This document shows, in pieces, positions 11,590 to 22,712 of a stretch of 64,000 bases of DNA. The number at the start of each line of letters is the position of its first letter. The first letter of the stretch is position 1. A model generated the notes under the pieces. That model was given only the letters and a program-made list of their open reading frames with translations. It searched no databases and was not told the origin of the DNA. The translations under genes and the position numbers were made by a program. Origin of the DNA: Daucus carota subsp. sativus (Eukaryota; Streptophyta; Magnoliopsida; Apiales; Apiaceae). Where the stretch lies: NCBI RefSeq assembly GCF_001625215.2, contig NC_030383.2, positions 63,354,949 through 63,418,948 of the forward strand. Reading direction: 5' to 3'.

Positions 11590-12234
11590 ATATATTTATA
11601 TATTTATAATTAAAAAATTGAATTACTTAATATATTAAAAAATTGAATAAAATTTTATATATTTTATTAAAAAATTGAATAAAAATTGAATAAAATTGAA
11701 TAAAATTGAAGTACACGAAAAGGTACACGACACGAAATACACGACTGAGAAGTCGTGTCGGTTTTGTGTTTACCCTTCGGGTACACGACACGAGGTACAC
11801 GAAATAAATAAATAAATATATATATATATATTTACCCTTCGGATTAAGAGTTGGTCGCGGACAAATTCAAAGTTTCCCAATTATCCTTTATTTTATGTAA
11901 CTTTGCTTATGTTTAAGCCTAAATTTGGACAATATTTGTAAAATATTAATATTTCGTGTACTAATTCGTTACCAGTTTCGTGTATTTTTTCGTGTATATT
12001 TCGTGTTTTCGTGTTTTCATGTACTATTTCGTATCGTGTCGTTTTCGTGTACATGAAAAAATTCGTGTACTACAGTTCGTGTCGTTTTTACCTGTTTCTA
12101 AATCGTGTCGTGTTCGTGTTTACAATCGTGTACACGAATTGAATTCGTGTCGTGTTCGTGTATACCCACCAGATACACGAAACACGAAAGTACACGACAC
12201 GTTTATACATGACACGAACGATTTGCCAGGTCTA
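11590..12234. mobile_element. hAT-like non-autonomous element, one end recognised
   Basis: The segment is rich in CGTGTCGTGTTCGTGTA-type repeats in both orientations (11710-11810 and 11985-12220). Its right end, read on the minus strand, is TAGACCTGGCAAATCG, a form common at plant hAT termini. It abuts LINE coding sequence at 12235. No matching left end or 8-bp target duplication was found, so the element is probably truncated on the left. Confidence 0.5.
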
Positions 12235-12618
12235 TTCAAACCTAGCAAGTAACCAAGAGGGGGCAAACTCCACCAGAGACAAATCAAAGACCATACCTGA
12301 GTATTGCCAACATAACATTACAAACTGGCAGGTGAAAAATATGTGAATAAGGTCTTCGTCACCAGAGTTACACATGGGACAGTCAAGAGAAAGATTTACT
12401 CCCTTAGACTGTAATCGACTTTTCACAGGCACATTATTCCTGCAAAAACGCCATAAAAACACTTTGATCTTAAGAGGAACCTCCAACTGCCAGAGTTTCT
12501 TCCACCCACTAGATTGTGTAACAGTGCCAGTGCCAATATTTTGGGCATGCCAAAACTGGTAACCTGTTTTCACAGAATTTTGGCCGTTAGTAGTCTTTGA
12601 CCAAGCTAGATGATCCAC
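12235..12618 (-). pseudogene. LINE reverse-transcriptase zinc-binding domain fragment
   Basis: The minus strand encodes about 128 residues with the zf-RVT pattern of plant non-LTR retrotransposons: SVKTGYQFW, then LWQLEVPLKIKVFLWRFC, then CPMC...LIHIFFTC. No reverse transcriptase or tail is attached. The fragment is cut at 12235 by the hAT-like repeat end. Confidence 0.8.
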
Positions 12619-13392
12619 GGTCGACCTATAGGGAACAGAAGTTTTTAAAAATTATGTAATTCATTCAATTCCGTATCAGACAATACATCTTATCATCGGT
12701 GATAATGGAAATAGTGTAGATGTTTGACCTAGTCCATGTTTGACAACCAATATAATAAGAAATAAATTCTTATTTTTCTAAAAAATATATTTTTGTATAT
12801 AAATGTTAAAGAGATATTTCTTATTTGTTGTTTGAAAAAAGTAAAGACTTATTTCAGAATAAATAAAAATTATTGTACATTCTCTTTATTTTTAAAAATA
12901 AGTTTGGTCAAATCGCCCATAATTCTCGTAATTCAAAAGCCCATTATTTTTTTTTTTCTTGCTAATTGATCAGCACACGCACACGTTTCCAACTTCCCGC
13001 AAAGGGTACCGGAGTACCACCACACCGACGCTTTGTTGGGCCCAATAATTGGCTGAAGTTGAACGGGGCTTTCTGCCTCCGCTGGACCCCAGTTGGGAGG
13101 ACTCTTTCCAAGTCTTTCGGAGACTCTTTCCCATTGACTCCAACTTTCCAGGGTGTATACAAATTTTTTGAAAGAGGGTGTATACAAATTATTCACGGCC
13201 ATCAAATTAACCAGCGTAGCTGGTGAACAAATATTATTGTTTATTATAATTTTATTTAATTTAAATGTGATTATAAAGAACATAAGAGGACGTTTGAAAG
13301 TGTGGGTCTTATTTCAAACAGTAGATTTCAAAAAATATGATTTCAATTGTTATTTAAAATTCTTAAATTTATATTATATTAAAATGTTCTTA
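12619..13392. other. Intergenic, no gene supported
   Basis: 12720-12915 is AT-rich and may be an old MITE (it ends GTTTGGTCAAATCGCCC). 12965-13190 is a GC-richer patch that includes one CTTTCCAAGTCTTTCGGAG motif of the recurrent module. The small open frames here resemble nothing I know. Confidence 0.4.
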
Positions 13393-13401
13393 TCTATACT
13401 A

Positions 13402-14290
13402 TACTATTAAAACCGAAACATTAAAAGTTTGGTCGGTCGGTACTTGGGCCGATATATGGGCCTATCTATATAACTAATTATTTTTTTTTAATTTTGGGCC
13501 GAAATACAGGCCTGTCTATATAATCAATTATTCTTTTTAACTAAGATATGTTATTTTTTTTACTATTAAAGTCGAAACATTGAAAATTTGATCGGTCGAA
13601 CTTGGCTTCTGAGCCGAAATACAGGCCTATTATATAATCAATTATTCTTTTTAACTAAAATATGTTATCTTTTTTACTATTAAAGCCAAAACATTAAAAA
13701 TTTGATCGGTCGGTACTTGGGCCGAAATATGAGCGTATCTATATAACTAATTATTTTTATTTTTTTTTATTTTTGGCCGAAATACAGGCCTATCTATAAA
13801 ATCAATTATTCTTTTTAACTAAAATATGTTAATTTTTTTTACTATTAAAGCCGAAATATTGAAAGTTTGGTCGGTCGGTACTTGGGCTTCTAGGCCGAAA
13901 TATAGGCCTATCTATATCATCAATTATTCTTTTAAACTAAAATATGTTATCTTTTTTACTATTAAAATCGAAACATTGAAAGTTTGATCGGTCGGTACTT
14001 GAGTCGAAATACGGGCCTATCTATATAACTACTTATTATTTTTAACTTGGGCCGAAATACAGGCCAATCTATGTAATCAATTACGCGGTATTCTTTTTAA
14101 CTAAAATATGTTATTTTTTTAACTATTAAAGTTGAAATATTGAAAGTTTAGTCGCTCGATACTTGAGCCGAAATACGGATCTATCTAAATAACTAATTAA
14201 TTTTTTTTAACTTTGGATGGAAATACAGCCCTATCTATATAAACAAATATCTTTTTAACTAAAATATGTTATCTTCTTTATACTTTCTAA
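13402..14290. repeat. Tandem array inside the Helitron
   Basis: Six units begin ACTATTAAA(A/G)CCGAAACATT or a variant, near 13402, 13561, 13675, 13842, 13956 and 14121. Spacing alternates between about 160 and 114 bp, so the true repeat is a dimer of about 280 bp. Units share GGTCGGTCGGTACTTGGGCC and GGGCCGAAATACAGGCC. Confidence 0.85.
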
Positions 14291-14608
14291 CTAAAAACTC
14301 AATCTTCTAAATGAACATGGAAGAATATAGTAATTATCTTTTTAACTAAAACAAATTATCGTCTATTAAATCAAATTATAACAAACTATCCATAAACATC
14401 CTTAATTTATAACAAATTATTAAATATTTTTTATCATCTACTAAATCAAAACATTAAAAATTAGATTACCATTATGGATCAGTATTTGAATTACGCTTCT
14501 CTTTAACTTATAATATGTTTTATACTATATTATTAACTATTAATAACTAAATATTAAAACGCTGATTGGGTTGTTTCTATCTGGGTTTACGGGTCTCCTC
14601 AAATTATA

Positions 14609-14840
14609 ATCCCTCCGTTCTTAAATATCTGCCTTTTGACTTTTTGGCACGCATGTTAAAGTGTTTTGAATTTATAGTAAAAATATTATTTTTAAATTTC
14701 TTTTTCTGAATAAAAATTTTATATCAATACTTTTATTCATAAAAAGAAATATTTGAAAATAACATTTCTAGCTATGTGGTCAAAATATCTTAAAATGTGT
14801 GCGAAAAAGTCAAAAGGCATATATTCAAGAACGGAGGGAG
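14609..14840. mobile_element. Stowaway-like MITE nested in the Helitron
   Basis: It has inverted ends of about 45 bp (ATCCCTCCGTTCTTAAATAT at the left; reverse complement of the right end CTCCCTCCGTTCTTGAATAT), flanked by TA at 14607-14608 and 14841-14842. It is 232 bp and has no coding capacity. Confidence 0.85.
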
Positions 14841-15080
14841 TAACATGTAAAAAAAATTATTTTAACATTATCATTAAAAAATTATATATTTGACCTAATT
14901 ATAAATTAACTATTTGAAGGAATAAACTATTAAGAATTTATTTAGCTGCTAAATAAAAGTTTTTTTAATAACATTATTCTATCACAATTTTACTTTCAAT
15001 AAAATTCGTTAAATCTAAAATATATGCGATGAAATAACAAATATTAAAACCGCCCGTGCATTGCACGGGTTTTAAGCTAG

Positions 15081-16360
15081 TTCTAATTAATGAGTCACTA
15101 TTCGTATTCTCAAGCATGTTAGTTTGTTAAAATTTAAAATTTCAAATGAAATTAGGCTAAAAGACCATAATATCAAATCAAAATCTCATTATCCAATATA
15201 TTGGTGGGCAAAAATATTAAACCTGGCTATTCATTAATATTGGTTCTTTATTCAAATTATGTCAAATTTATATAAAATTTCGAAAATTATTTATGAATAA
15301 GAGTCGGCATTCATATATTTATTAAGGATACAAGTGAGAAAATGTTATTAAATTAATATTTTTTAATATACGTAAGTTTTTTAAAATAAATTTGTAGCGT
15401 GGGACGGGAGTATTAGACTGATTCTGGCTTGGAGTGAATCAGCCCATAAAGTTTACAGGGTAGATGACCATTCTTAAATCTTAAAGAATCTTACGGTGAC
15501 AGCTAACTGAACGACTCGGTTTCAGAAGTGCTGAAAAGTTTCGACGTAAACTACAATTTGCCTAGGATGTAATTTCCATGCATTTTCTCGTTACGAGTAG
15601 GTTTGTCCGGAAGTACAATTCAAAATAGAGTGCTGTTAAAAAAAATTGAGTTACTTATTCAATAACTTTTTTGATATTTATATATTTTTAATTATAATAA
15701 AGATACTAGTGATTATGGTTAGCTTTTGGAGTACTTTTGGAGTACTTGGAAATTTTCTTTTCGAGAAAAACGAGAGTACCTATTTCAATTTTTTACCAAA
15801 AATTATAATTGAAAACAACTGACTTTTATACTTATCATAACAATTTTTAACATCTTGTTTAGAAATAACCTGTTGTTGTATTATGCAAAAGTAATATCAC
15901 TAGTTTCTATATCCGTATTCTAATGATAATAAAAACATCTCTAATTCATTAAAACTCTTACATAGAAATTGATAAAAAAAGAAGATATAAAATAATTTAT
16001 TAAAAATATATCAAAGTTTTTGCACTCGGTTATAATTATTGTGTAATTTTTTTTTTCAATTCCAAGATATTGTTATAAGAAAATTTTACATCATATATAT
16101 ATTACAAAAAAAATTAATGTATTATATATATATAGGGTCCTACTCTGGTACAAACCTTTTTAGCGTACAAACTACAAACCAAAATTAAAAAGTCTCTAAA
16201 TCAAATCAGAATATAGCACATATGGTATGGAAATTGATCGTTGCGAGATGAACAAAAATAATGATTATAAAGTTTGTATTTGAGCCATTATATATATACT
16301 TACAATAAAAGTAATAATATATTATATTCTAAATATAGTTAACCACTGCAGTTGGTCGCT
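15081..16360. other. Upstream region of RLP-D, no gene
   Basis: AT-rich sequence. 16135-16290 starts GGGTCCTACTCTGGTACAAA, a form seen at the ends of plant DNA transposons, but I cannot find its partner. The recurrent CCAAGTCTT module was not seen here. Confidence 0.4.
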
Positions 16361-16369
16361 TATAAATAG
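16361..16369 (+). promoter_or_regulatory. TATA box of RLP-D
   Basis: TATAAATAG, followed by AAGTGTGCATT, lies 46 bp before ATG 16415. Confidence 0.7.
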
Positions 16370-16414
16370 AAGTGTGCATTATAGGATGAAACGTACATCA
16401 AGCTGAGGAGAAAC

Positions 16415-19074
16415 ATGGTACACTCTGCAAAGCTATATCATCTTCTTTTACTTGTTTTCTTTTCCTCCTTACTTCCATCCATTCTATTGGCAACAAGACG
16501 AGAAGGAGAAGCTCTTGTGAAATGGAAGAATAGCCTAGCCCCGTCTTCTTTTCTTGATTCTTGGTCACTCTCCGATCTCGATAATCTTTGCAACTGGACT
16601 GGCATTACTTGTAACTCTGCAAGTTCAGTGTCTCAGATAAATCTTTCCCAAAAACAGCTCGATGGAACGCTGTCCGAATTTGGTTTCACTTCATTTCCGA
16701 ATCTCGAAAATTTGACTATAAGAGACAACAGCTTCTCCGGGCTAATACCACCAGGCATTGCGAATTTAACACAGCTTCAATACCTTGATTTAAGCTACAA
16801 TTATTTCAGTGGTTCCATTCCGTACGAGGTTAGCCATCTTCAGAGATTACGTGTTTTAGACTTGTCGTATAATGAAATGCAGGCTCCAAAGTGGTCTGAC
16901 TTCTCTCCCATGCCTTTTATGAGCATCCTCAACCTACGGGCCAATCATCTTGTGTCGAAATTCCCAGAATTTATATCCAATTCTTTTAGCCTGACTTTCC
17001 TTGACCTTGGAGACAACAAGTTCACCGCTGATCATCTTGTGCTCGAATCAGAATTTACCAATTTGCAAAATCTTGAAACGCTGTTTCTTGATGGTAATTC
17101 TTTTGAGGGGACGTTTCCACCGAATATATTCAGGCTTTCTAAATTAAAATACCTTTCCCTATCTGCTAATAAGTTTTCAGGTTCTGTGCCGGATGACATA
17201 GGGATGCTTCGTGATCTTGAATCCCTTTATCTTGGTAACAATTCTTTCAAAGGGATGCTTCCACAAAATATTTTCAGACTTCCCAAATTACGGGATCTTT
17301 CCCTCTGGGGTAACAATTTTTCAGGTCTTATTTCAGATGATATAAGGATGCTTTCTAACCTGGAATCTCTTGATCTTAATGGTAATTCTTTTCAGGGTCC
17401 GCTTCCACCAAATTTCTTCAAGCTTTCCAAATTAAGACATCTCGCCCTCTCAAATAATAAAAGAGTATTTAAAGGAAGTATTCCTCTTGGGTTGGGGCTT
17501 TTGACTAACCTTGACTACTTATGTCTTAATTCCAATTATCTCACTGGCTACATTCCATCTGACATTGGAAATCTAAAGCTACTAGAACATCTTGATCTCA
17601 GTTTTAATCAATTGACCGGACCGCTCCCAAAGATCATTTCTAACCTCACTAATCTAACGCGTCTTGGTCTGAATGATAATTGGTTTTCCGGCAGTATTCC
17701 AAGTGACTTCTTGGAAAACTCTACATTATTATTTTACATTGATCTTTCAAACAATGATCTGTCTGGAAGCATTCCTAAGGAATTCAACGTTCATCCGACA
17801 TTGGATTATATCAATTTAAGTGGAAACCGTTTAAGAGGTCTACTTCTCTCTTTAAATTTTTATGTTCGTTTTGTATATGCTAGTAACCTGATTATTACAC
17901 TTTTACTGAAGCTTCAACAATTCTAACTGCAGGCAAGCTTCCAGCAACGATTTGCAATGCTACATCCCTTTCGACTCTTGTTCTGTCAAATAATGAATTC
18001 AGCAATGCACTTCCACATTGTTTGGGGAATCTTGCTGATCAACTTCTTTCCATTAATCTTGCTAATAATTTGTTTCGAGGACCAATACCAACAACTTTCT
18101 CTAAGAGTTGTCGGCTGACATATCTAAACATGTACAACAATCACTTTGAAGGGTTGTTGCCGCAATCTCTGGCAAACTGTAAGCACCTACAAATTCTTGA
18201 TATTGGAAACAATGAAATAGGTGGTAAATTCCCGTCATGGCTGTTTACTCTTGGAGAGCTGGAAGTCCTAGTCTTGCGATCAAATAGATTCCACGGTCCA
18301 GTCAATGGAACAAGCTCAGCAAATTTATTCCCCAAGTTGCGGATTGTTGATCTCTCCAACAATCAATTTACAGGCGATTTACCAATTCAGTATTTTAAGA
18401 ATATGAAACCAACAGATAACCACTATAGTTATTTTTATACAGAAAGTGGTTTTTACTATCATCAAGCATCGATCTCATTAACTGTGAAAGGAAGAGAGTA
18501 TGAAGTGAAAAAGATCCTTCATATTTATACAGCCATAGATGTGTCATGCAACAAATTTCAGGGAGAAATTCCCGAGGTTATTGGAGAACTTAAATGGCTT
18601 GCATTGCTCAATCTATCACATAATAGTCTTATTGGACCTATCCCATCACAGCTCGGAAATATGGAATCACTTTTATCTCTAGATTTGTCTTCAAATCATT
18701 TGACAGGGGGTATTCCCGATCAGTTGATTAGGTTGACATTTCTAGAGGTCTTGAACCTCTCGGAAAATCATCTGACAGGGCCTATCCCCCAAAAAGGACA
18801 GTTCAGCACATTCAACAAGGATTCTTACCTAGGTAACTTTGCCTTGTGTGGATTACCTTTAACTAATAACTGTACACACACTGTGTCACCACCACAAGAA
18901 GGCGGAACTGGTGACAATGATGCCTATGATGAACCCGATTGGGAAGTGATCCTCATGGGATATGGATGTGGACTAATATGCGGATTGTCCACAGGGTACG
19001 TTGTCTTCACATTCAGAAAGCCTCAGTGGTTTATGAGATACACTGAAAGCGTGCAACAGAAGTTGATGAGATGA
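16415..19074 (+). CDS. RLP-D: intact LRR receptor-like protein
   Basis: Membrane-anchored extracellular LRR receptor without a kinase. Exon 1 is 16415-17837, intron 17838-17932 (GT-AG), exon 2 17933-19074; together 855 codons, 854 residues, no break. Residues 1-26 form a signal peptide (LLLLVFFSSLLPSILLA). The N-cap carries CNWTGITC near 60-67. About 25 LRRs follow, many with N(F/S)F(S/E)G(x)(I/L)P. An island (YYHQASISLTVKGREYEV, ILHIYTAIDVSCNKF) precedes the last four LRRs. An acidic spacer, a helix at about 813-834 with GYGCGLICG (GxxxG), and a 20-residue tail (FRKPQWFMRYTESVQQKLMR) end the protein. In known RLPs such a helix and tail pair with the adaptor kinase SOBIR1; that is inference here. 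ATG 16415 matches the start of the paralogues. Confidence 0.92.
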
Positions 19075-19567
19075 TGCATGTTGAGTACCGTTCAATCATG
19101 AAGCACAACTGGAAACAATGTTATCTTAGGAAAACATGTGTTCTGAACCAGTAGTGTTTGCACAAAATTTGTGGTGCTATGTAATACTTATATAATTGTA
19201 CGTATGATTATTGATTAGTCGTTGAGAAAATGCATTTTATTTCAGTGTCAATGATAATCTACATGTTTTGGATACTTCCAGGTTCTCATACTAATATAGG
19301 AACCACTTGAAAAATTTTGGACAGGCTCTGAGGATGCTAATGCTGCTGTTTAGTTTCTACCGCGGAATTGACTTTAGCATATACTCGTATGACATATTAC
19401 TAGATATATGGTTGTTAAATAAAATTATCTTTTTGTGGAATAAATAGGAAAGCAAAATCATAGAATAATGTATGTTATATAGGAAGGTATTGTCCTCTTA
19501 GATAGGTATCATTTATGCCTCATTGGCATGTCTCAGAAAACTTTTGGGTTAACACAATGTTTACTTA
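19075..19567. other. 3' flank of RLP-D
   Basis: Only the first 150 bp (GAAACAATGTTATCTTAGGA, TGAACCAGTAGTGTT) resembles the downstream sequence of other copies. Nothing else is recognised. Confidence 0.4.
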
Positions 19568-19904
19568 GAGCATTGCCATTCCTTAAATATAATATAAAAT
19601 ATTGGATCTTAGTGACTTAAGATGATAATAGCTATTCGCACCTCCAACAATATTCCTTATATTCATTCCTTATATACTATTTTATTATTAAAAGTTACCA
19701 TTATTGCAATAGGTGAAAAGAGAGAACATGTTTGTATTCAAAATTTATTGTAAAATAATATTTAGGAGAGGAGAGAGGTTACCTAAAGATAAGGCATGGC
19801 TAGTTATTTAGAGAATCACTAGGATACTGTTGGAGTGGATTATTTTCCCATATTACTCATATTTTGGTTTAAGATTCCTAATAGGGAAGCTGCTGGAGTT
19901 GCTC
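19568..19904. mobile_element. Tourist-like MITE (337 bp)
   Basis: Its inverted ends are GAGCATTGCC at the left and GAGCAACTCC at the right (reverse complement). Flanks are TTA at 19565-19567 and 19905-19907, the PIF/Harbinger target pattern. It has no coding capacity. Confidence 0.75.
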
Positions 19905-19907
19905 TTA

Positions 19908-20289
19908 GAGCATCTCCAAGAGATTCTTCATTTAAGCTCCTAACTTGAGATTTGAGTAGGGAGAGGAAAAATGTTGCTCCAAGAGACTCTTAAGTGGCTC
20001 TTAAATCACTAAGAGCCTCTTGTTTCTCTCTCCTCTCTCCTCAAAGTTAAGAGCCACCACATTGCTCCTAACTTATTTTTTCACAATAAAAAAATCTTTT
20101 CCTCCAATTCAGCTCCATCTTTCCATCTCTTTTGTTATAGTGGAGCCCAATATATGAATAAAATATGAAATAGAGAAGAGATGTAGAGAGTATTGTTGGA
20201 GTTTACACTCTTAACTTTGTCTTAAATTGCTAAGAGCTATTTTTTTATATTATATTTAGGAGCCAATAAGGAGGCTCTTGGAGATGCTT
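19908..20289. mobile_element. Tourist-like MITE (382 bp) abutting the previous one
   Basis: It starts GAGCATCTCCAAGAGATTC and the reverse complement of its right end reads AAGCATCTCCAAGAGCCTC. The flanks are TTA 19905-19907, shared with its neighbour, and TTA 20290-20292. The interior contains several AAGAG(C)(C)TCTT stretches. Confidence 0.75.
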
Positions 20290-20544
20290 TTAGTACTAAT
20301 TGTTAGAATATGAAAATGCAGTTATGAACTATTATGCTAGAGAGAGAAAAATTCAACAAACTTCATTTCTGTAAACTACAACTATTAGTCTGTTACATTG
20401 CTGAAAGCTACATTTATACATTTACAGTTTACAACAAACTATGAAACTGATTTTCCCGCGTCCTCCTCACTTGTCCACGTGGCCTGACTGGCTTGGTGTC
20501 CTTGACACTCTTTATTATTGCTAATATATACTTAACACTAATAC

Positions 20545-20612
20545 CTCAAAGCAGGGTATAAATTCAATAGCACAGCTTCTGGATAATGGAAATTTAGTTA
20601 TCCAGAGGTCTT
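20545..20612 (+). pseudogene. G-type (bulb) lectin receptor-kinase fragment
   Basis: One frame reads AQLLDNGNLVIQ, the signature of the bulb-lectin domain of S-locus-type receptor kinases. It is preceded by a short serine/isoleucine stretch with stops, and homology ends within about 70 bp. At 20752-20790 a separate scrap (LQLKLMKTC-like) matches the 3' end of the RLP coding region. Both are relics; the lectin call rests on one short motif. Confidence 0.4.
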
Positions 20613-21181
20613 GGTTTTACATATCACTTGTATATTATGTCTCGGTCTCATTGAAGCATACCAAACGAGATTTTGGGTTTGTTAATATTTTTTTAGTCCA
20701 AATTTGAATAATACTGTTATGCTTATTCACACGGTAGACGTGTTTTTATTAAAATACTGCAACTGAAATTGATGAAAACATGCACAAAGCATAGCAGACG
20801 AAAGACTTGAGGAGATATTGTCTTAGGCGATGCAATACGTTCTAATATAATGCTATATTATGCAATCTCGTTTAATACTTTCATCATTATTCTCCAAGAT
20901 GTCTGAACATGTATTTTCAAAGAATTCTCAGTTCACCTTTAGTCTTATAGCGACATTTTGAAGGCACTCTCAACTTACACCCTATATATACACGTACGGT
21001 TCACTTCAGTACAAAGATTTTATGATACAACTCTCATATTATGAACTAGTTCTGTCGAATACATGAATATTGATCAATCATTTGAACTCGAGTTTCCCAG
21101 CTGGCCAGATACCCAGATTATTAGCCATGCAAAACATGCAGAACCACTAGTAATGCAGAAAAACAATATATTAGTTTTCTC

Positions 21182-21542
21182 CGGTGTTACAGAAATCAGG
21201 AATCGGACCTAATCGGTTTAGCTACCGATTTAGGGATTAATAGGAAATAGGGGATTAATCGGAGTGAAAATCGGATTTATTTTAATATTAAAATATTATT
21301 TAATATTTAGTTATTATTATATTAGCTATTTAGTAACTAATATATTTACTATATTCATAAACTCTATAATTATTCGTATTGAAAGTAATATAGTATTTTA
21401 ATTTTAATAATTTACTATATATACTTCGATTAAGAAATATATATATAAGGATTAATCGGATTTCAAAAATCGAATCGGTGGCCAACCTTGCAGAGGATTA
21501 ATCGGGGATTAATTGGTTGAATCGGGGATGTTTAGAACACTG
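21182..21542. mobile_element. hAT-like MITE (361 bp)
   Basis: The left end CGGTGTTACAGAAATC and the reverse complement of the right end CAGTGTTCTAAACATC match at 12 of 16 bases. The flanks are an 8-bp direct repeat GTTTTCTC (21174-21181 and 21543-21550), as expected for hAT. The interior has repeated GGATTAATCGG motifs. Confidence 0.85.
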
Positions 21543-21557
21543 GTTTTCTCCAAATAT

Positions 21558-21856
21558 CACTACAACAAAACTGCCATTTTACGACGGAAATCTAATATTC
21601 TAAAGGGTTACGACCAAACTATGTCGGTGGACTTTATTTTAATTTACCGTTTAACAGTAGTTAATTTTGGATATCTACACTTGCGATGGAAAACATACGA
21701 CAGTCTACTTCGTGAGAGAAAATCATTTTATTTTATTTTTTAGCGCCAGAATTTTAATACTGAAATATTATATATATGAAGGAAACTGATCTCTAATGTT
21801 TTCAGTTTGCTCATCCATCGTAAGTAATCCGTCGAAAAAGTTAGTTTGTTGTGGTG
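21558..21856. mobile_element. CACTA-like non-autonomous element
   Basis: It starts CACTACAACAAAACTGCCAT with ACGACGG soon after, and the reverse complement of its right end reads CACCACAACAAACTAACT with TTCGACGG. The 3-bp flanks (TAT and GTG) do not match, so the right end or target site has decayed. Confidence 0.6.
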
Positions 21857-21890
21857 GTGTCTTATCATGAGAGAAAATGATAATATCGCA

Positions 21891-22149
21891 AAATATTTGC
21901 AACTGAAAGATAAATTATAATTCTAGAAACCATTTTGGTAACGATGCACGAAGTTATTTTCACTCACTTAGAATTAATGCTAAATATTTGCAACTGAAAG
22001 ATAAATTATAATTCTAGAAACCATTTAGGTAACGATGAGCGGAGTTATTTTCACTCACTTAGAATTAATGATAAATATTTGCAACTGAAAGATACATCAT
22101 AGTTCTAGAAAAGGATCCACGAAGTTATTTTCACTCACTTAGAATTAAT
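21891..22149. repeat. 91-bp tandem triplicate
   Basis: Three copies begin AAATATTTGCAACTGAAAGA at 21891, 21982 and 22073. They share GTTATTTTCACTCACTTAGA at their ends. The third is shorter and more diverged. Function unknown. Confidence 0.85.
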
Positions 22150-22299
22150 TGTAAGTTATTGTGAGTTTTTGAATATGAATTATCTCAAATTTTATTAAAA
22201 CACATGTTGATTCTTATATACAAATTTGCCTATCTAATATTATAATATTTATGGAGAAGGTGTATGAACAATTGTGTAGATAATTATACTTTACAAAGC

Positions 22300-22680
22300 A
22301 TACTTCTGCTAGCTGAATTTTGATTAAAAAAATCGAAAGGGATAGGTCTGGGTCTCTCCAAGTCTTTGAGGACTCATTCCAAGTCTTCTGATGAGGACAA
22401 AATATATTGCTGGAAGTCTTTCAGTCCTTCCTAGAGTATTTTGTGCTCTGCACTGCATTATGCAGCTCTCATATAACTGACCGCTAACCTCCTTCCAACA
22501 CTTTGCGATGCAAAACAGTGGCATGTTATAAGTATTTCCGTATGTGTATTTATTTGGATATTAAAGTTGCGTAACATTTGTGTTGATAATTTGCGCAATG
22601 TTGATGAGGATTGCTCCCAAGTCTTGGCGGACTCTTTCCAAATCTTCTGAGGACCTATGGGTTCAAATTAGTCCATTAAA
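22300..22680. other. Duplicated flank module with CCAAGTCTT repeats
   Basis: 22345-22390 and 22615-22660 carry CCAAGTCTT-containing blocks; between them is the TTATGCAGCTCTCATAT / CTCCTTCCAACACTTTG segment shared with other RLP flanks. It marks an RLP copy whose coding part is shredded downstream (RLP-E). Confidence 0.55.
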
Positions 22681-22712
22681 ATGAATACCATTGTTTTGTG
22701 ATTAAGTTGTAT

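Larger units (their letters stand above)
13393..15080 (+). mobile_element. Non-autonomous Helitron (1,688 bp)
   Basis: It starts TCTATACTATACTATTAAAA and ends with a perfect hairpin CCCGTGC-ATT-GCACGGG (15053-15069), seven bases, then CTAG (15077-15080). It lies between an A (13392) and a T (15081), the usual Helitron target with no duplication. No Rep/helicase gene is present. The left half is a tandem array and a Stowaway-like MITE is nested in the right half. Confidence 0.9.

Noticed and set aside
12933-13283. Overlapping open frames on both strands
   Set aside because: The GC-richer patch gives open frames by chance; no motif, splice signals or homologue recognised.
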